Positions 31,996 to 40,862 of a stretch of 64,000 nucleotides of DNA are shown here, piece by piece. Position numbers and translations under genes: made by a program. The notes under the pieces are model-generated. The model searched no databases and was not told where the DNA came from. It saw only the letters and a program-made list of their open reading frames with translations. The stretch is from Myxococcales bacterium. Its GTDB lineage: Bacteria > Myxococcota_A > Polyangia > Haliangiales > Haliangiaceae. The DNA lies in NCBI GenBank assembly GCA_016707895.1, contig JADJGV010000007.1:325590-389589 (forward strand). Reading direction: 5' to 3'. Numbering within the stretch: position 1 is the stretch's first letter; each line of letters opens with the position of its first letter.

Positions 31996-32549
31996 AGCGC
32001 TGGGTGCCGCCGCCGTCGTCGCTGACGTCGCTGCTCGACGTGCTGTTCATCCTGGTGTTCGCGGCGCTGGTGCAGCTGGCCGCGCGCCAGGCCCCGGCCG
32101 CGGCCGCGGCCGCGCCGCCACCGCCGACGCCACCACCCGCGCCGCTGGCCAACGCGGCGCTGCGCCAGGCGGCGATCGCGGCGACCACCAAGCAGCTGGC
32201 CGGCGCGCCGCTGCTGGTCGCGCGGATCGCCGCCGACGGCACGCTGGCCGCCCTCGAGCGCGACGGCGATCGCCGCGCGCTGCCGGTGCCGCTGCTGGCG
32301 GCGATCGCCGACCCCGACGTCGGCGTCGCGTACGTCGGCGATCGCGCGCCGACGCAGCGGGTCTGCGCGCTGGTCGCCGCCGGGTTCGGGCTGCCGACGC
32401 TGCGCGACGCGGTGGTGGTGATCGCGCCCGACGCGCCGCGCGCCGCGCTGCCGGTGGCGCTGGTCGCCGGCCTCGAGCGCGACGCCGAGCGCTGCCACCC
32501 CGAGCAGCACGCGCTGGCGCTGGTGCTCTACCCGGAGGCGACGCCGTGA
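31992..32549 (+). CDS. ExbD/TolR-like protein
   Basis: The 185-residue protein starts VKRWVPPPSSLTSLLDVLFILVFAALVQ: one membrane segment preceded by an Asp (LLDVLFIL) in the position of the proton-carrying residue of ExbD/TolR. An Ala/Pro linker and a periplasmic domain follow. This is the partner of the ExbB-like gene, overlapping it by GTGA. No TonB or receptor gene is adjacent, so its target may be an unusual force-transducing system. Confidence 0.75.
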   Translation: MKRWVPPPSSLTSLLDVLFILVFAALVQLAARQAPAAAAAAPPPPTPPPAPLANAALRQAAIAATTKQLAGAPLLVARIAADGTLAALERDGDRRALPVPLLAAIADPDVGVAYVGDRAPTQRVCALVAAGFGLPTLRDAVVVIAPDAPRAALPVALVAGLERDAERCHPEQHALALVLYPEATP

Positions 32550-32983
32550 CCACGCCACGCGAGGTCGAGTCGGCGGTGGCCAAGGTGCTGGCGCGCCAGC
32601 GCCGGCGGCGACGGCTGTTCGCCGCGGCGGTGATCGCGGCGCTGGTCATCGCGCTCTTGGCGATCCGCTGCGGCGGCGGGTTCGGCCTCGGCGGCGGTGA
32701 CGGCCTGGGCGGCGGCCGCGGCGGCGCGGGCACCGGCTCGGGCTCGGCCCGTGCGCCGGCGCGCTGTCAGATCCGCGTCGACGCCACCGGCGTGACTGTC
32801 GACGGCAAGCCCGCGACGCCCGCGGCGGCGGTGGCCGCGTGCCGCGGCGGCGCCGACGTCGTGGTCACCGGCGACGCGCGCCAGGGCACCTGGGACGAGC
32901 TGGCCCGGGCGCTGGCCGCCGCCGGCGTGGCCACCGCGGTGCGCGGCGCCGGCGCGCCGGTCGGCGTCGACGCCGGGCCGTAG
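32546..32983 (+). CDS. Small membrane-anchored protein linked to the ExbBD-like pair
   Basis: The 145-residue protein has a basic N-terminal cytoplasmic stretch (RQRRRRR), one membrane segment (about 26-42), a Gly-rich linker and a small periplasmic domain (CQIRVDATGVTVDGKPATPAAAVAACRGGADVVVTGDARQG). The last part resembles the ExbD/TolR periplasmic fold, in which a C-x-I-R-V-D strand starts the domain, so it may be a second ExbD-type subunit without the canonical TM Asp. GTG start, GTGA overlap with the preceding gene. Confidence 0.6.
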   Translation: MTTPREVESAVAKVLARQRRRRRLFAAAVIAALVIALLAIRCGGGFGLGGGDGLGGGRGGAGTGSGSARAPARCQIRVDATGVTVDGKPATPAAAVAACRGGADVVVTGDARQGTWDELARALAAAGVATAVRGAGAPVGVDAGP

Positions 32984-32987
32984 CCCG

Positions 32988-33782
32988 TCACTCGATCCGC
33001 AGGTCGACGACGATGTCCGCGATCGGCGTCGGATCGTCGCCGGCGACGAACGTCAGCCGCAGCTGCGACGTGGCGGTGTAGGCCGCGAGGTCGACCCGGG
33101 CGTCGATCGCGCCGTGGCCGCGCATCGCCAGCGTGGCGTCCGCGAACGGCACGTCGGCGGCGGCCACCTCGACGGTCGCGCGGACCACCGCGGTGGTGTC
33201 GGAGAGCGACACCAGCGTCCACGTGGTCAGCCCCGGGATCGGCTTGGCCCCGAGCCCCGCCGCCAGCGCCAGCGGCGCGGTCCAGCGCGCGCCGACGCCC
33301 ACCGCCGCCGCGGGCACGATCGGCAACGCGTGCTCGGCCTGGGTCTGCTGCAGCACGACGCGCCCGCCGTTGTCCGGCGCCGCCGCCTCGTGGCGGCCGC
33401 GGGGCCCCATGCGCCAGCTGCCCGCGGTGCCGGCCGGCACCGGCAGCGCGGTGGCGCCCAGCGTCAGCGTGACGATCGCGTCGTCACCCGCGCGCGCGAA
33501 GGCGTAGTCCCAGGTCAGGTCGATGTCGACGGGCTTCGCGCCGGCCGGCGTGGTGCGCGCGTGGTAGGTCGCGTGGCGCGTCGTGCCGGCGACGATCTGG
33601 TAGCGCAGCGCGCGCCGCGGCCCGGTGCCCGGGTCGAGCACGACGACGCCGTCGGGTTCGGCCACCGGCGCGGCCGCCGCCGCGGCCGGCGTGTTCGCGG
33701 GCGCGCGTGGCGACGCCACGGGCCCGCCGCACGCCGCGAGCGCCACCGCCGCCACCGCCGCCACTGCCGCGGCCCGCCTCAC
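32988..33782 (-). CDS. Lipoprotein of unknown function
   Basis: The 264-residue protein has an export signal with lipobox ALAACGG. An Ala/Pro linker is followed by a beta-rich domain (RYQIVAGTTRHATYHARTT, DLTWDYAFARAG, GARWTAPLALAA, and a C-terminal TSQLRLTFVAGDD). No family recognised. It is the third gene after fahA and maiA and overlaps maiA by GTGA, so it is cotranscribed with tyrosine degradation; a link in function is not evident. Confidence 0.7.
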   Translation of the reverse strand: MRRAAAVAAVAAVALAACGGPVASPRAPANTPAAAAAAPVAEPDGVVVLDPGTGPRRALRYQIVAGTTRHATYHARTTPAGAKPVDIDLTWDYAFARAGDDAIVTLTLGATALPVPAGTAGSWRMGPRGRHEAAAPDNGGRVVLQQTQAEHALPIVPAAAVGVGARWTAPLALAAGLGAKPIPGLTTWTLVSLSDTTAVVRATVEVAAADVPFADATLAMRGHGAIDARVDLAAYTATSQLRLTFVAGDDPTPIADIVVDLRIE

Positions 33783-34444
33783 GCCACCGCGTCCGGCTGG
33801 CGATCGGGGTGGGCGGCGAGGAACGCCGCGTCGTCGGCGCAGGCGGCGTCGATGATGCGCAGCCGCGGGTACGGATCGAGCGACACGCCGAACCGCCGCG
33901 CCGAGTACAGCTGCGGGATCAGGAAGCAGTCGGCCAGGGTCGGCGCGTCGCCGACCGAATAGCGATCGGCGCCGTGCCCCACGGCGGCCTCGTAGGCGGC
34001 GAGGCCGCTGGCGATGAAGCCCTGGACCCAGGCCTGCTCGTCGCCGCCCAGCGCCTTGACCTTGCGGGTGGTGGTGAGGTTCTGCAGCGGCTGGATGCCG
34101 GTGTTGATCAGCTCGGCCAGCGCGCGGACCCGCGCCCGCGTGGCCATCGCCGCGTGCGACGACCCGATCGGCAAGAGCGGGTGCTGCGGCCAGCGCTCGT
34201 CGAGGTACTCGAGGATCGGCAGCGACTGGGTCAACACCACCGGCGGGCCCACGTCCTCGATCACCTCGAGCGTCGGCACCTGCGCCATCGGGTTGAGCGC
34301 CTTGTACGCCTCGGTGTGCTGCGCGCCGCCGTCCTTGATGATGTTGACGACGCGGTACTCGTAGGCCAGGCCCTTGAGCGCCAGGCCGATGCGCACCCGG
34401 TAGCTGGCCGACGAGCGCCAGTAGTTGTGCAGGACCAGGTTCAC
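33779..34444 (-). CDS. maiA: Maleylacetoacetate isomerase (zeta-class GST)
   Basis: Glutathione-dependent cis-trans isomerisation of maleylacetoacetate to fumarylacetoacetate. The 221-residue protein starts LVLHNYWRSSASYRVRIGLALKG, containing the zeta-class SSxSxRVRIALxLKG active-site motif. It continues with NPMAQVPTLE, LTQSLPILEYLDE and GDAPTLADCFLIPQLYSARRFGV. GTG start in a GTGA overlap with fahA. It follows HmgA and precedes FahA in the pathway. Confidence 0.94.
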   Translation of the reverse strand: MNLVLHNYWRSSASYRVRIGLALKGLAYEYRVVNIIKDGGAQHTEAYKALNPMAQVPTLEVIEDVGPPVVLTQSLPILEYLDERWPQHPLLPIGSSHAAMATRARVRALAELINTGIQPLQNLTTTRKVKALGGDEQAWVQGFIASGLAAYEAAVGHGADRYSVGDAPTLADCFLIPQLYSARRFGVSLDPYPRLRIIDAACADDAAFLAAHPDRQPDAVA

Positions 34445-35430
34445 GGCGCGCGCTCCGGCGCGACGACGACCTGCTCGATCGTCCCGAACGGGCTGGTGCC
34501 GTCGGCCAGCACCGCCTCGATCGCGATGCGATCGCCGACCTTCATGAACGGCGTCTTGGGCGCGCCGCTGTCGATGGTCTCGATCATCCGGATCTCGGCC
34601 AGGCACGAGATGCCGCGCGCGCGATCGGCGTTGGACACCGTGCCGCTGCCGACGATGGTGCCGGCGGTGTAGCGCCGGGTCTTGGTCAGGTGCGCGATCA
34701 GATCGTGAAACGAGAAGTGCATCTCGGGGCCGCTGTCGCAGTCGCCGATGAGCTGGCCGTTGTAGGTCGAGCGCACCCGCGCCTGCAGCCGGCCGTCGGC
34801 CCACGCCGGGCCCAGCTCGTCGGGGGTGACCGCGAACGGCGAGAACGCCGTCGCTGGCTTGGACTGGAAGAAGCCGAAGCCCTTGGCCAGCTCGTCGGGG
34901 ATCAGGTTGCGCAGCGTGACGTCGTTGGCCAGCATCACCAGCCGCACGTAGGGCGCGGCGGCGGCGGCGGCCACGCCGCGCGGGGTGTCGCCGAGGATCA
35001 CGACGACCTCGGACTCGTAGTCGAGGCCCCACGCCGGATCCGGCAGCTCGATCGGATCGCGCGGACCGAGCAGGTCGCCCGAGCCGCCCTGGTACACCAG
35101 CGGGTCGGTGGTCAGCGTGGCCGGCGGCTCGGCCTTGCGCGCCTTGCGCACCAGGATGACGTGGTTGAGGTACGCCGAGCCGTCGACCCACTCGAAGGCC
35201 CGGGGCAGCGGCGCCGCCAGCCGCGTCGGATCGATCGGCAGGCCGTCGAGCGCGCCGGCCGCCAGCTCGGCCGCGACCGCGCGCAGGGCCGGGGCGGCCG
35301 CGTCCCAGTCGTCGAGCGCGCGCTGCATCGAGGTCCACGGCGCCGGCGCCGGCGCGCCGACCGCGCCGTCGGCGCGCACCACCAGCAGGCGACCATCGCG
35401 AGTGCCATCACGCAACGTGGCGAGCTTCAT
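34441..35430 (-). CDS. fahA: Fumarylacetoacetate hydrolase
   Basis: Last step of tyrosine breakdown, to fumarate and acetoacetate. The 329-residue FAH-fold protein has MKLATLRDGTRDGRL, YESEVVVILGDTPRG (metal-binding Glu residues), ANDVTLRNLIPDEL, STYNGQLIGDCDSGPEMHFSFHDLI and GTIVGSGTVSN. This is the shorter bacterial type rather than the 420-residue eukaryotic form. Start ATG at 35430; TACGGT eight bases upstream may be its -10. First gene of the fahA-maiA-lipoprotein operon. Confidence 0.92.
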   Translation of the reverse strand: MKLATLRDGTRDGRLLVVRADGAVGAPAPAPWTSMQRALDDWDAAAPALRAVAAELAAGALDGLPIDPTRLAAPLPRAFEWVDGSAYLNHVILVRKARKAEPPATLTTDPLVYQGGSGDLLGPRDPIELPDPAWGLDYESEVVVILGDTPRGVAAAAAAPYVRLVMLANDVTLRNLIPDELAKGFGFFQSKPATAFSPFAVTPDELGPAWADGRLQARVRSTYNGQLIGDCDSGPEMHFSFHDLIAHLTKTRRYTAGTIVGSGTVSNADRARGISCLAEIRMIETIDSGAPKTPFMKVGDRIAIEAVLADGTSPFGTIEQVVVAPERAP

Positions 35431-35563
35431 CGCGGCGAACCGTACGCCGATCGATTCCGCGTGCCAACCGCGTAAGCCGGTCGCCGACGCCGCGTTTCCA
35501 CGGCGCCACCCCGGCGACGCGCCCGCGTCGCTGTCCCGTCCCCTGCCCTCCCTGGAGCCTGCC

Positions 35564-36418
35564 ATGTCGCTCTCGCCGCGCGGCCGCGCCGCCGCCCTGC
35601 TCGTGATCTGCCTGCTCGCCGCCGCGTGCGGCGCCCGCCCCCAGTACGCCTCGGCGCGGATGGCCCCGGCCGCGGCCGACGCGCCGCCGCCGCCGCCGCT
35701 CGAGCGATCGCTGTTCGCGCGCGATCCCCAGGGCGCGCTCACCGAGGACGCGCTGCAGCAGATCCTGGCGGCGCCGATCGAGCTCGACCTGCCGGCGCGG
35801 GTCGGCGTGGTGCCGATCGTGACCGCCACCGACTGGCGCGGCCCCAACCCCGACTACCTGCGGGTGCCGGCCGGCGTCGCGCCGTTCATGCAGCGGCTGC
35901 GCGGCAGCGAGCCGTTCACGCTGGTCACCGAGATCATGCCGATCCCGTCGGGCGCGCTGGGCATGGAGGCGCTGCGCGAGATCGCCGCGCGCTACCGCCT
36001 GCGCTACGTGGTGCTGTACCGCGAGGTCATCGCCACCAAGAGCACGGTCGGCCCGATCGCCTGGGGCTACGCCACGGTCGTCGGCGCGGCGTTCCTGCCC
36101 GGCCAGGATCACACCGCCTACGGCTACCTCGAGGCCAGCCTGTTCGACGTCAAGACCGGCCTCTTGCTGTTCACGACGCGGCGCTCGGTGCTCGGGCGGC
36201 GCCGCTCGAACCTGTGGCACCAGGCCGACAAGCTGGCGGCGCTGGCCTCGACCCTCGCCGTGCGCTCGGCGCCGGCGCTGGCCGACGACGTCAAGAGCGA
36301 CCTCTTCCGCTTCGCCGACGCCGCGCGCGTCGAGAACCAGCGCCACGGCCAGGTCGCCGGCGCGCCGGGCGTCCCGGCGATCGGCCCCGCCACGGCCGCC
36401 GTCGCGACCGGCGAGTGA
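35564..36418 (+). CDS. Lipoprotein of unknown function
   Basis: The 284-residue protein starts MSLSPRGRAAALLVICLLAAACG, a clear lipoprotein signal (LAAACG). After a Pro-rich linker, residues about 50-250 resemble periplasmic proteins in which a bundled beta/alpha domain is used for stress sensing (RVGVVPIVTATDWRG, RYRLRYVVLYREV, AYGYLEASLFDVKTGLLLFTTRR). I cannot assign it to a named family. Preceded by CTGGAG as Shine-Dalgarno; divergent from fahA with a 133-base gap. Confidence 0.72.
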   Translation: MSLSPRGRAAALLVICLLAAACGARPQYASARMAPAAADAPPPPPLERSLFARDPQGALTEDALQQILAAPIELDLPARVGVVPIVTATDWRGPNPDYLRVPAGVAPFMQRLRGSEPFTLVTEIMPIPSGALGMEALREIAARYRLRYVVLYREVIATKSTVGPIAWGYATVVGAAFLPGQDHTAYGYLEASLFDVKTGLLLFTTRRSVLGRRRSNLWHQADKLAALASTLAVRSAPALADDVKSDLFRFADAARVENQRHGQVAGAPGVPAIGPATAAVATGE

Positions 36419-36435
36419 GCCGCGCGGCGCGCCGC

Positions 36436-37029
36436 TCAGCCGCGCAGCAGCGAGCGCCCGTTCGGGGCGAGGATGCCGTCGTACAGGTCAGCGACCGCGA
36501 TCGGCGCGGTGAGCGTTGGCAAGGCGAACGCGTCGCCGTCCGCGAAGGTCGTGACCTGCCAGTCGGCACCCTGCCGCCGGTACACCTTCACCCGCCGCTG
36601 ATCTTGGGCCACCAGGACGTAGGCTTGCAGCGACGCCAGGGACTGGAAGTCGACGCGCTTGTCGCCGTCGTCGTCGCCGTCGCTCGATGGCGACAGCACC
36701 TCCACGACCAGCACCGGGTTGGTCGTCGCCTGGCCGTCATGCGCCGGGTGTTCGGGGGGACCGCAGATCACCGAGCCATCCGCGTAGCGCCCGCGCATGC
36801 GCGCGGCGATCCAGAACCGCTGATCGGGCGTGTAGTAGCGACAGCCGCCCGCTTCGCGGTTCCCGAGCAGCCGCGCGAACCGACCGGCCAGCGCGTTGTG
36901 TTCGTCGGAGCCGCCCGCCATCGCCACGATGACTCCATCGAGGAACTCGTGCCGTCGCTCGCTGCCCTGCTCCACCGCCAGGTAGTCGGCGTAGGACGCA
37001 CGCCGCGGCAGCCGAAGGGTGGCCTCCAT
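36436..37029 (-). CDS. Uma2-family (DUF820) putative endonuclease
   Basis: The 197-residue protein has SYADYLAVEQGSERRHEFLDGVIVAM, RYADGSVICG and PVLVVEVLSPSS...DKRVDFQSLASLQAYVLV, the standard layout of the Uma2 family. This is a PD-(D/E)xK fold with an Asp in YADGSV and E-V in VVEVLS. The role of these proteins is unknown; they expand in cyanobacteria and myxobacteria. No partner gene. TAGGCT stands six bases before the ATG, suggesting a leaderless message. Confidence 0.88.
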   Translation of the reverse strand: MEATLRLPRRASYADYLAVEQGSERRHEFLDGVIVAMAGGSDEHNALAGRFARLLGNREAGGCRYYTPDQRFWIAARMRGRYADGSVICGPPEHPAHDGQATTNPVLVVEVLSPSSDGDDDGDKRVDFQSLASLQAYVLVAQDQRRVKVYRRQGADWQVTTFADGDAFALPTLTAPIAVADLYDGILAPNGRSLLRG

Positions 37030-37079
37030 CCCGGTAGCCTAGCACCGCCGGCGGCGACCGCGTCGCCGCGCGTCGGCCG

Positions 37080-37493
37080 TCAGCGCTCGAGCGGCAAGCC
37101 GAGCAGCGCGCGGCGCGCCAGGTCGAGGAAGTCGGTGGCGGTGACGATGCCGACCAGCGCGCCGTGCTCGTCGACCACCGCGACCGAGTTGATCGTGAGC
37201 TCGAGCATCAGCGCGGCGGCCTGGTGGGCCGGGGTGTCGGGCCCGACCTTGACCACGTCGGGGCTCATGATCTCGGAGACCCGGGGGGCGCGGCGCTCGA
37301 CCGCGGTGGCGGCGCGGAGCAGGTCGCGATCCGACAGCACGCCGACCAGGCGGCCGTGATCGTCGACGACCGGCAGGTGGCGCACCGCGGCCGACTCCAT
37401 CTCGGCGTGGGCCTCGGTCACCAGCTCGCTGGCGCGGATGGTGACGAGCGCGGTGGACATCAGGTCGGCGACCTTGAGCTGGTAGGGCTTCAC
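37080..37493 (-). CDS. Two-CBS-domain protein
   Basis: The 137-residue protein is made of two CBS domains: VADLMSTALVTIRASELVTEAHAEM to LPVVDDHGRLVGVLSDRDLLRA, and VSEIMSPDVVKVGPDTPAHQAA to SVAVVDEHGALVGIVTATDFL. Such stand-alone pairs bind adenine nucleotides and act as energy or redox sensors. GTG at 37493 is the best start by alignment to typical CBS N-termini. No obvious target in the neighbourhood. Confidence 0.88.
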   Translation of the reverse strand: MKPYQLKVADLMSTALVTIRASELVTEAHAEMESAAVRHLPVVDDHGRLVGVLSDRDLLRAATAVERRAPRVSEIMSPDVVKVGPDTPAHQAAALMLELTINSVAVVDEHGALVGIVTATDFLDLARRALLGLPLER

Positions 37494-37614
37494 GCCCCGA
37501 TGATGAGCCTCCGCGGGCCGCGGCGCGAGCCTCGAAGCGCACGGTCGGACGTCACGCGCGATCGGCGCGCCGGACCCGCGCGGCGCCGCGCGCGGCGCGA
37601 TACGATGGCGGGTG

Positions 37615-38286
37615 ATGCTCGATCGCGTGCGCGCCCTGCCCTTCGCCGTGCTCCCCCTCGTCGTCGCTTGCGGCGGCGGCGCCCGCCCGACCACCCCGCC
37701 AGCGTCGCCCCCACCGAGCGGCGACGCCTGCGCCGCCGGCGTGCGCCTGCCCGGCGTCCCGACCGCCGCCGCGACCTGGGACGACGTGCGCGCCGCGCTC
37801 GGCGACGCCGCCGAGGCGTGCACCCCGGACGCCGGCTGCGGCCCCGACCTCGCGGTGAGCGTGGTGCCGGAGCACGGCGCGATCGTCGTGAAGAGCGCCG
37901 ACGGCTACCACGTGGCCACCGACCTGTGGGAGGCGTACAGCGCGCCGCCGCAGGTCACCACCGCCGCCCTCGGCGCGCTGACGCACGTCGCGGTCCGCTG
38001 GGAAGAGCTGGGGCGCGAGGAGGTGTGTGACGAGGGCGTCGAGGAGGGCAGCGGCGAGTGCGGCTCGGCGACGGTGGTGGTGTCGAGCAACGCGTTCGAC
38101 GCGGTGGTCGATCCCTCCGCCGGGGCGCTGGTGTGGCAGGCGACGTGCTCGGTCGAAGGCGACGTCACCTTCCACGCCCCGGCGGTGGCCGCCGACGACG
38201 ACGCCTTCAGCTACACGCCGTGCGCGACCGGCGCGACCACGGCGCGGTTCGCGGTGACCGCGCTGGCGGCTTGCGGCGCGCCGTAG
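37615..38286 (+). CDS. Small lipoprotein
   Basis: The 223-residue protein starts MLDRVRALPFAVLPLVVACGGG, a lipoprotein signal. The mature part has eight cysteines in conserved-looking positions (DACAAGV, EACTPDAGCG, EVCDEG, GECGSA, TCSVEG, TPCATG, AACG) and probably forms a disulphide-bonded beta domain. No family recognised. TACGAT at 37601-37606 followed by five bases and GTG-ATG suggests a leaderless or nearly leaderless transcript; the GTG at 37612 is an alternative start. Confidence 0.68.
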   Translation: MLDRVRALPFAVLPLVVACGGGARPTTPPASPPPSGDACAAGVRLPGVPTAAATWDDVRAALGDAAEACTPDAGCGPDLAVSVVPEHGAIVVKSADGYHVATDLWEAYSAPPQVTTAALGALTHVAVRWEELGREEVCDEGVEEGSGECGSATVVVSSNAFDAVVDPSAGALVWQATCSVEGDVTFHAPAVAADDDAFSYTPCATGATTARFAVTALAACGAP

Positions 38287-38335
38287 CGACATCGCGCCCC
38301 CTTGCGCCAGTTGTATGCGTGCCCACATTCGAGGC

Positions 38336-39127
38336 ATGCCCGCGATCACCCGCGCGCCCGCCGTCGCCGGCACCTTCTACCCCGCCGCGCCCGACGCGCT
38401 GCGCGCGCAGGTCGACGCGTTGCTCGCCGCGGCGCCCGCGGCCAGCGCGCTCGCCTGCCCCAAGGCGCTGATCGTGCCGCACGCCGGCTACGTCTACTCG
38501 GGACCGATCGCCGCGGCGGCGTTCGCCCGGCTGGCGCCGTTCAGCGACCGCATCGAGCGGGTGGTGCTGATCGGCCCGGCTCACCGGGTGTTCGTGCACG
38601 GCCTGACCAGCCCCGGCGCCGCGCGCCTGGCCACGCCGCTGGGCGAGGTCGAGGTCGACACCGCGGCGCTGGCCGAGGTCGGCGTCGGCGACGACGCCCG
38701 GGCCCACGCCCGCGAGCACGCGCTCGAGGTCGAGCTGCCGTTCCTGCAGCGGGTCGCGCCGCGCGCCCAGGTGGTCCCGATGATCGGCTCCCGGGCCAGC
38801 GCCGCCGAGGTCGGCGCGGTGCTCGAGCGGCTGTGGGGCGGCCCCGAGACGGTGATCGTGGTCAGCTCGGACCTGTCGCACTTCCAGCCGTACCGCGCGG
38901 CCCGGGCCCACGACGAGCGCACCGCCGATCGCATCCTCGACCGCGACATCGACCTGGAGGGCGACGACGCCTGCGGCGCGATCGGGATCAACGGCCTGAT
39001 GTGGGTCGCGCGGCGCCGCCGGCTGCGCATCGAGCTGTGCGATCTGCGCAACTCCGGCGACACCGCCGGCGGGCGCGACGAGGTGGTCGGCTACGGCGCG
39101 TTCGCGCTGTACGAGGTGGCGTCGTGA
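38336..39127 (+). CDS. amrB: Memo-family protein (AmmeMemoRadiSam protein B)
   Basis: The 263-residue protein opens TRAPAVAGTFYPAAPDALRAQVDALL. It carries LIVPHAGYVYSGPIAAAAFARL, RVVLIGPAHRVF and IVVSSDLSHFQPYRAARAHDERT, the Memo signatures, related to class III ring-opening dioxygenases but usually not active as such. First gene of a three-gene set (Memo, AMMECR1, radical SAM) conserved across bacteria and archaea. The molecular function of the set in bacteria is poorly known. An ATG at 38315 is an alternative start adding seven residues. Confidence 0.93.
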   Translation: MPAITRAPAVAGTFYPAAPDALRAQVDALLAAAPAASALACPKALIVPHAGYVYSGPIAAAAFARLAPFSDRIERVVLIGPAHRVFVHGLTSPGAARLATPLGEVEVDTAALAEVGVGDDARAHAREHALEVELPFLQRVAPRAQVVPMIGSRASAAEVGAVLERLWGGPETVIVVSSDLSHFQPYRAARAHDERTADRILDRDIDLEGDDACGAIGINGLMWVARRRRLRIELCDLRNSGDTAGGRDEVVGYGAFALYEVAS

Positions 39128-39690
39128 TGACCGGGCCGCAGCGGGCCGAGCTCGCGCGCTGGGCGCGCGCGCGGCTGCGCCAGGAGCTGGGCGGCCCCGC
39201 GGCGGCGCCGCCCGAGGGCGCGTGGACCGAGGCGCCGGGCGCGACCTTCGTCAGCCTGCACTGGCCCCACGGCGAGCTGCAGGGGTGCATCGGCACGCTC
39301 GAGCCGCGGCGGCCCATCGTGGTCGACGTGGCCGCCAACGCGCTGGCCGCGGGGCTCGACGATCCGCGCGGCATGCGGCTGGCGCTCGAGGACCTCGATC
39401 ACCTCGAGGTCGAGGTGTCGGTGCTGTCGCCCTTGACCCGGGTGCCGGTGACCACCGAGGCCGAGGCGCTGCGCGCGATCCGCCCTGGCGTCGACGGGCT
39501 GCTGCTGAAGCACCGGGGCCAGCGCGGCACGCTGCTGCCGACGGTGTGGGCCCAGCTGCCCGAGCCGGCGGCGTTCCTGGCGATGCTGCGGCGCAAGGCC
39601 GGGCTGCCCGCCGAGTACTGGAGCCCGGACCTCGAGCTGTGGCGCTACACCACCGCGGTCGCGACCGACCCGGCGCCGGGGGTGCGATGA
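39127..39690 (+). CDS. amrA: AMMECR1-domain protein (AmmeMemoRadiSam protein A)
   Basis: The 187-residue protein has ATFVSLHWPHGELQGCIGTLEPRRPIVVDV (the LRGCIG-type motif of AMMECR1), VSVLSPLTRV, GVDGLLLKHRGQRGTLLPTVWAQLP and KAGLPAEYWSPDLELWRYTT. All are in the order of the family. ATG overlaps the Memo stop (TGATG); a GTG one codon earlier is possible. Its stop overlaps the next gene by ATGA, so the three proteins are made together. Confidence 0.94.
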   Translation: MTGPQRAELARWARARLRQELGGPAAAPPEGAWTEAPGATFVSLHWPHGELQGCIGTLEPRRPIVVDVAANALAAGLDDPRGMRLALEDLDHLEVEVSVLSPLTRVPVTTEAEALRAIRPGVDGLLLKHRGQRGTLLPTVWAQLPEPAAFLAMLRRKAGLPAEYWSPDLELWRYTTAVATDPAPGVR

Positions 39691-40758
39691 GCGAGCCGGC
39701 GTACCCCGCTCGCTGGTGGCACCTCGCCGACGACGGCAGGCTGCAGTGCGACCTGTGCCCGCGCGACTGCCGGCTCGGCGACGGCCAGCGCGGCCTGTGC
39801 TTCGTGCGCCAGCGCCAGGGCGACGCAGATGGTGCTGACCACCTACGGCCGCTCGAGCGGGTTCGCGCTCGATCCGATCGAGAAGAAGCCGCTCAACCAC
39901 TTCTACCCGGGCACCAGCGTGCTGTCGTTCGGCACCGCCGGCTGCAACCTGGCCTGCCGGTTCTGCCAGAACTGGGACATCTCGAAGTCGCGCGACATGG
40001 ATCGCCTGGCCGATCGCGCGAGCCCCGAGGCGATCGCCGCCGCCGCGGTGCAGGCCGGCGCGCGCTCGGTGGCGTTCACCTACAACGATCCGGTGATCTT
40101 CGCCGAGTACGCCCTCGACGCGGCCGCGGCCTGCCGCGCCGCGGGGATCGCGACGGTGGCGGTCACCGCCGGCTACATCCACGCCGCGCCGCGCGCCGAG
40201 TTCTTCGCCGGGATGGACGCCGCCAACGTCGATCTCAAGGCGTTCACCGAGGAGTTCTACCACCGGCAGTGCGCGGCCAGCCTGGCGCCGGTCAAGGACA
40301 CGCTGCGCTACCTGGTCAGGGAGACCCGGGTGTGGACCGAGATCACGACGCTGCTCATCCCCGGCCTCAACGACGGCGAGCGCGAGCTGACCGAGCTGTC
40401 GGAGTGGGTCGCGGGCGAGCTCGGCGTCGACGTGCCGCTGCACTTCTCGGCGTTCCACCCCGACTACAAGCTCGGCGACGTGCCGCCGACGCCGCCGGCG
40501 ACGTTGACGATGGCCCGGGCGATCGCGCGCCAGGCCGGGCTGCGCTACGTCTACACCGGCAACGTCCACGACGCCGAGGGCGACGCGACGCTGTGCCCCG
40601 GCTGTGGCGCGAAGGTGATCGAGCGCGACTGGTACCAGCTCCTGGCGGTGCGGATGGAGCGCGATCGCTGCGCCGCCTGCGGCACCGCGATCGCCGGCCG
40701 GTTCGACGACCACGTCGGCGACTTCGGCCGCCGCCGGCTGCGCGTCCACATCGGCTGA
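39687..40758 (+). pseudogene. amrS: AmmeMemoRadiSam radical SAM enzyme, single-base frameshift
   Basis: The N-terminal part reads MSEPAYPARWWHLADDG, then LQCDLCPRDCRLGDGQRGLCFVRQ, the Cys-rich start of AmrS proteins. At about 39822-39829 the frame is lost. The downstream frame (from MVLTTYGRSSGFALDPIEKKPLNHF) continues with GTAGCNLACRFCQNWD, the CxxxCxxC site for the SAM-binding [4Fe-4S] cluster, and ends with a CPGCG...CAACG zinc-ribbon-like pair. One base seems missing in gacgc-agatg: adding one would give Asp-Ala-Gln-Met. No slippery sequence is present. Sequence error or recent inactivation; the rest is intact. The whole would be about 357 residues. Confidence 0.8.
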
Positions 40759-40862
40759 GCGGCGGGCGCGGCGGGCTGCGACGCGCGGTCGCGGGAGTGC
40801 CGATCGCTGCCGCGCCGCGGCCCTGGCGCGCGCGCCGATCGTGATAGCGTCACTGGCGAGGG

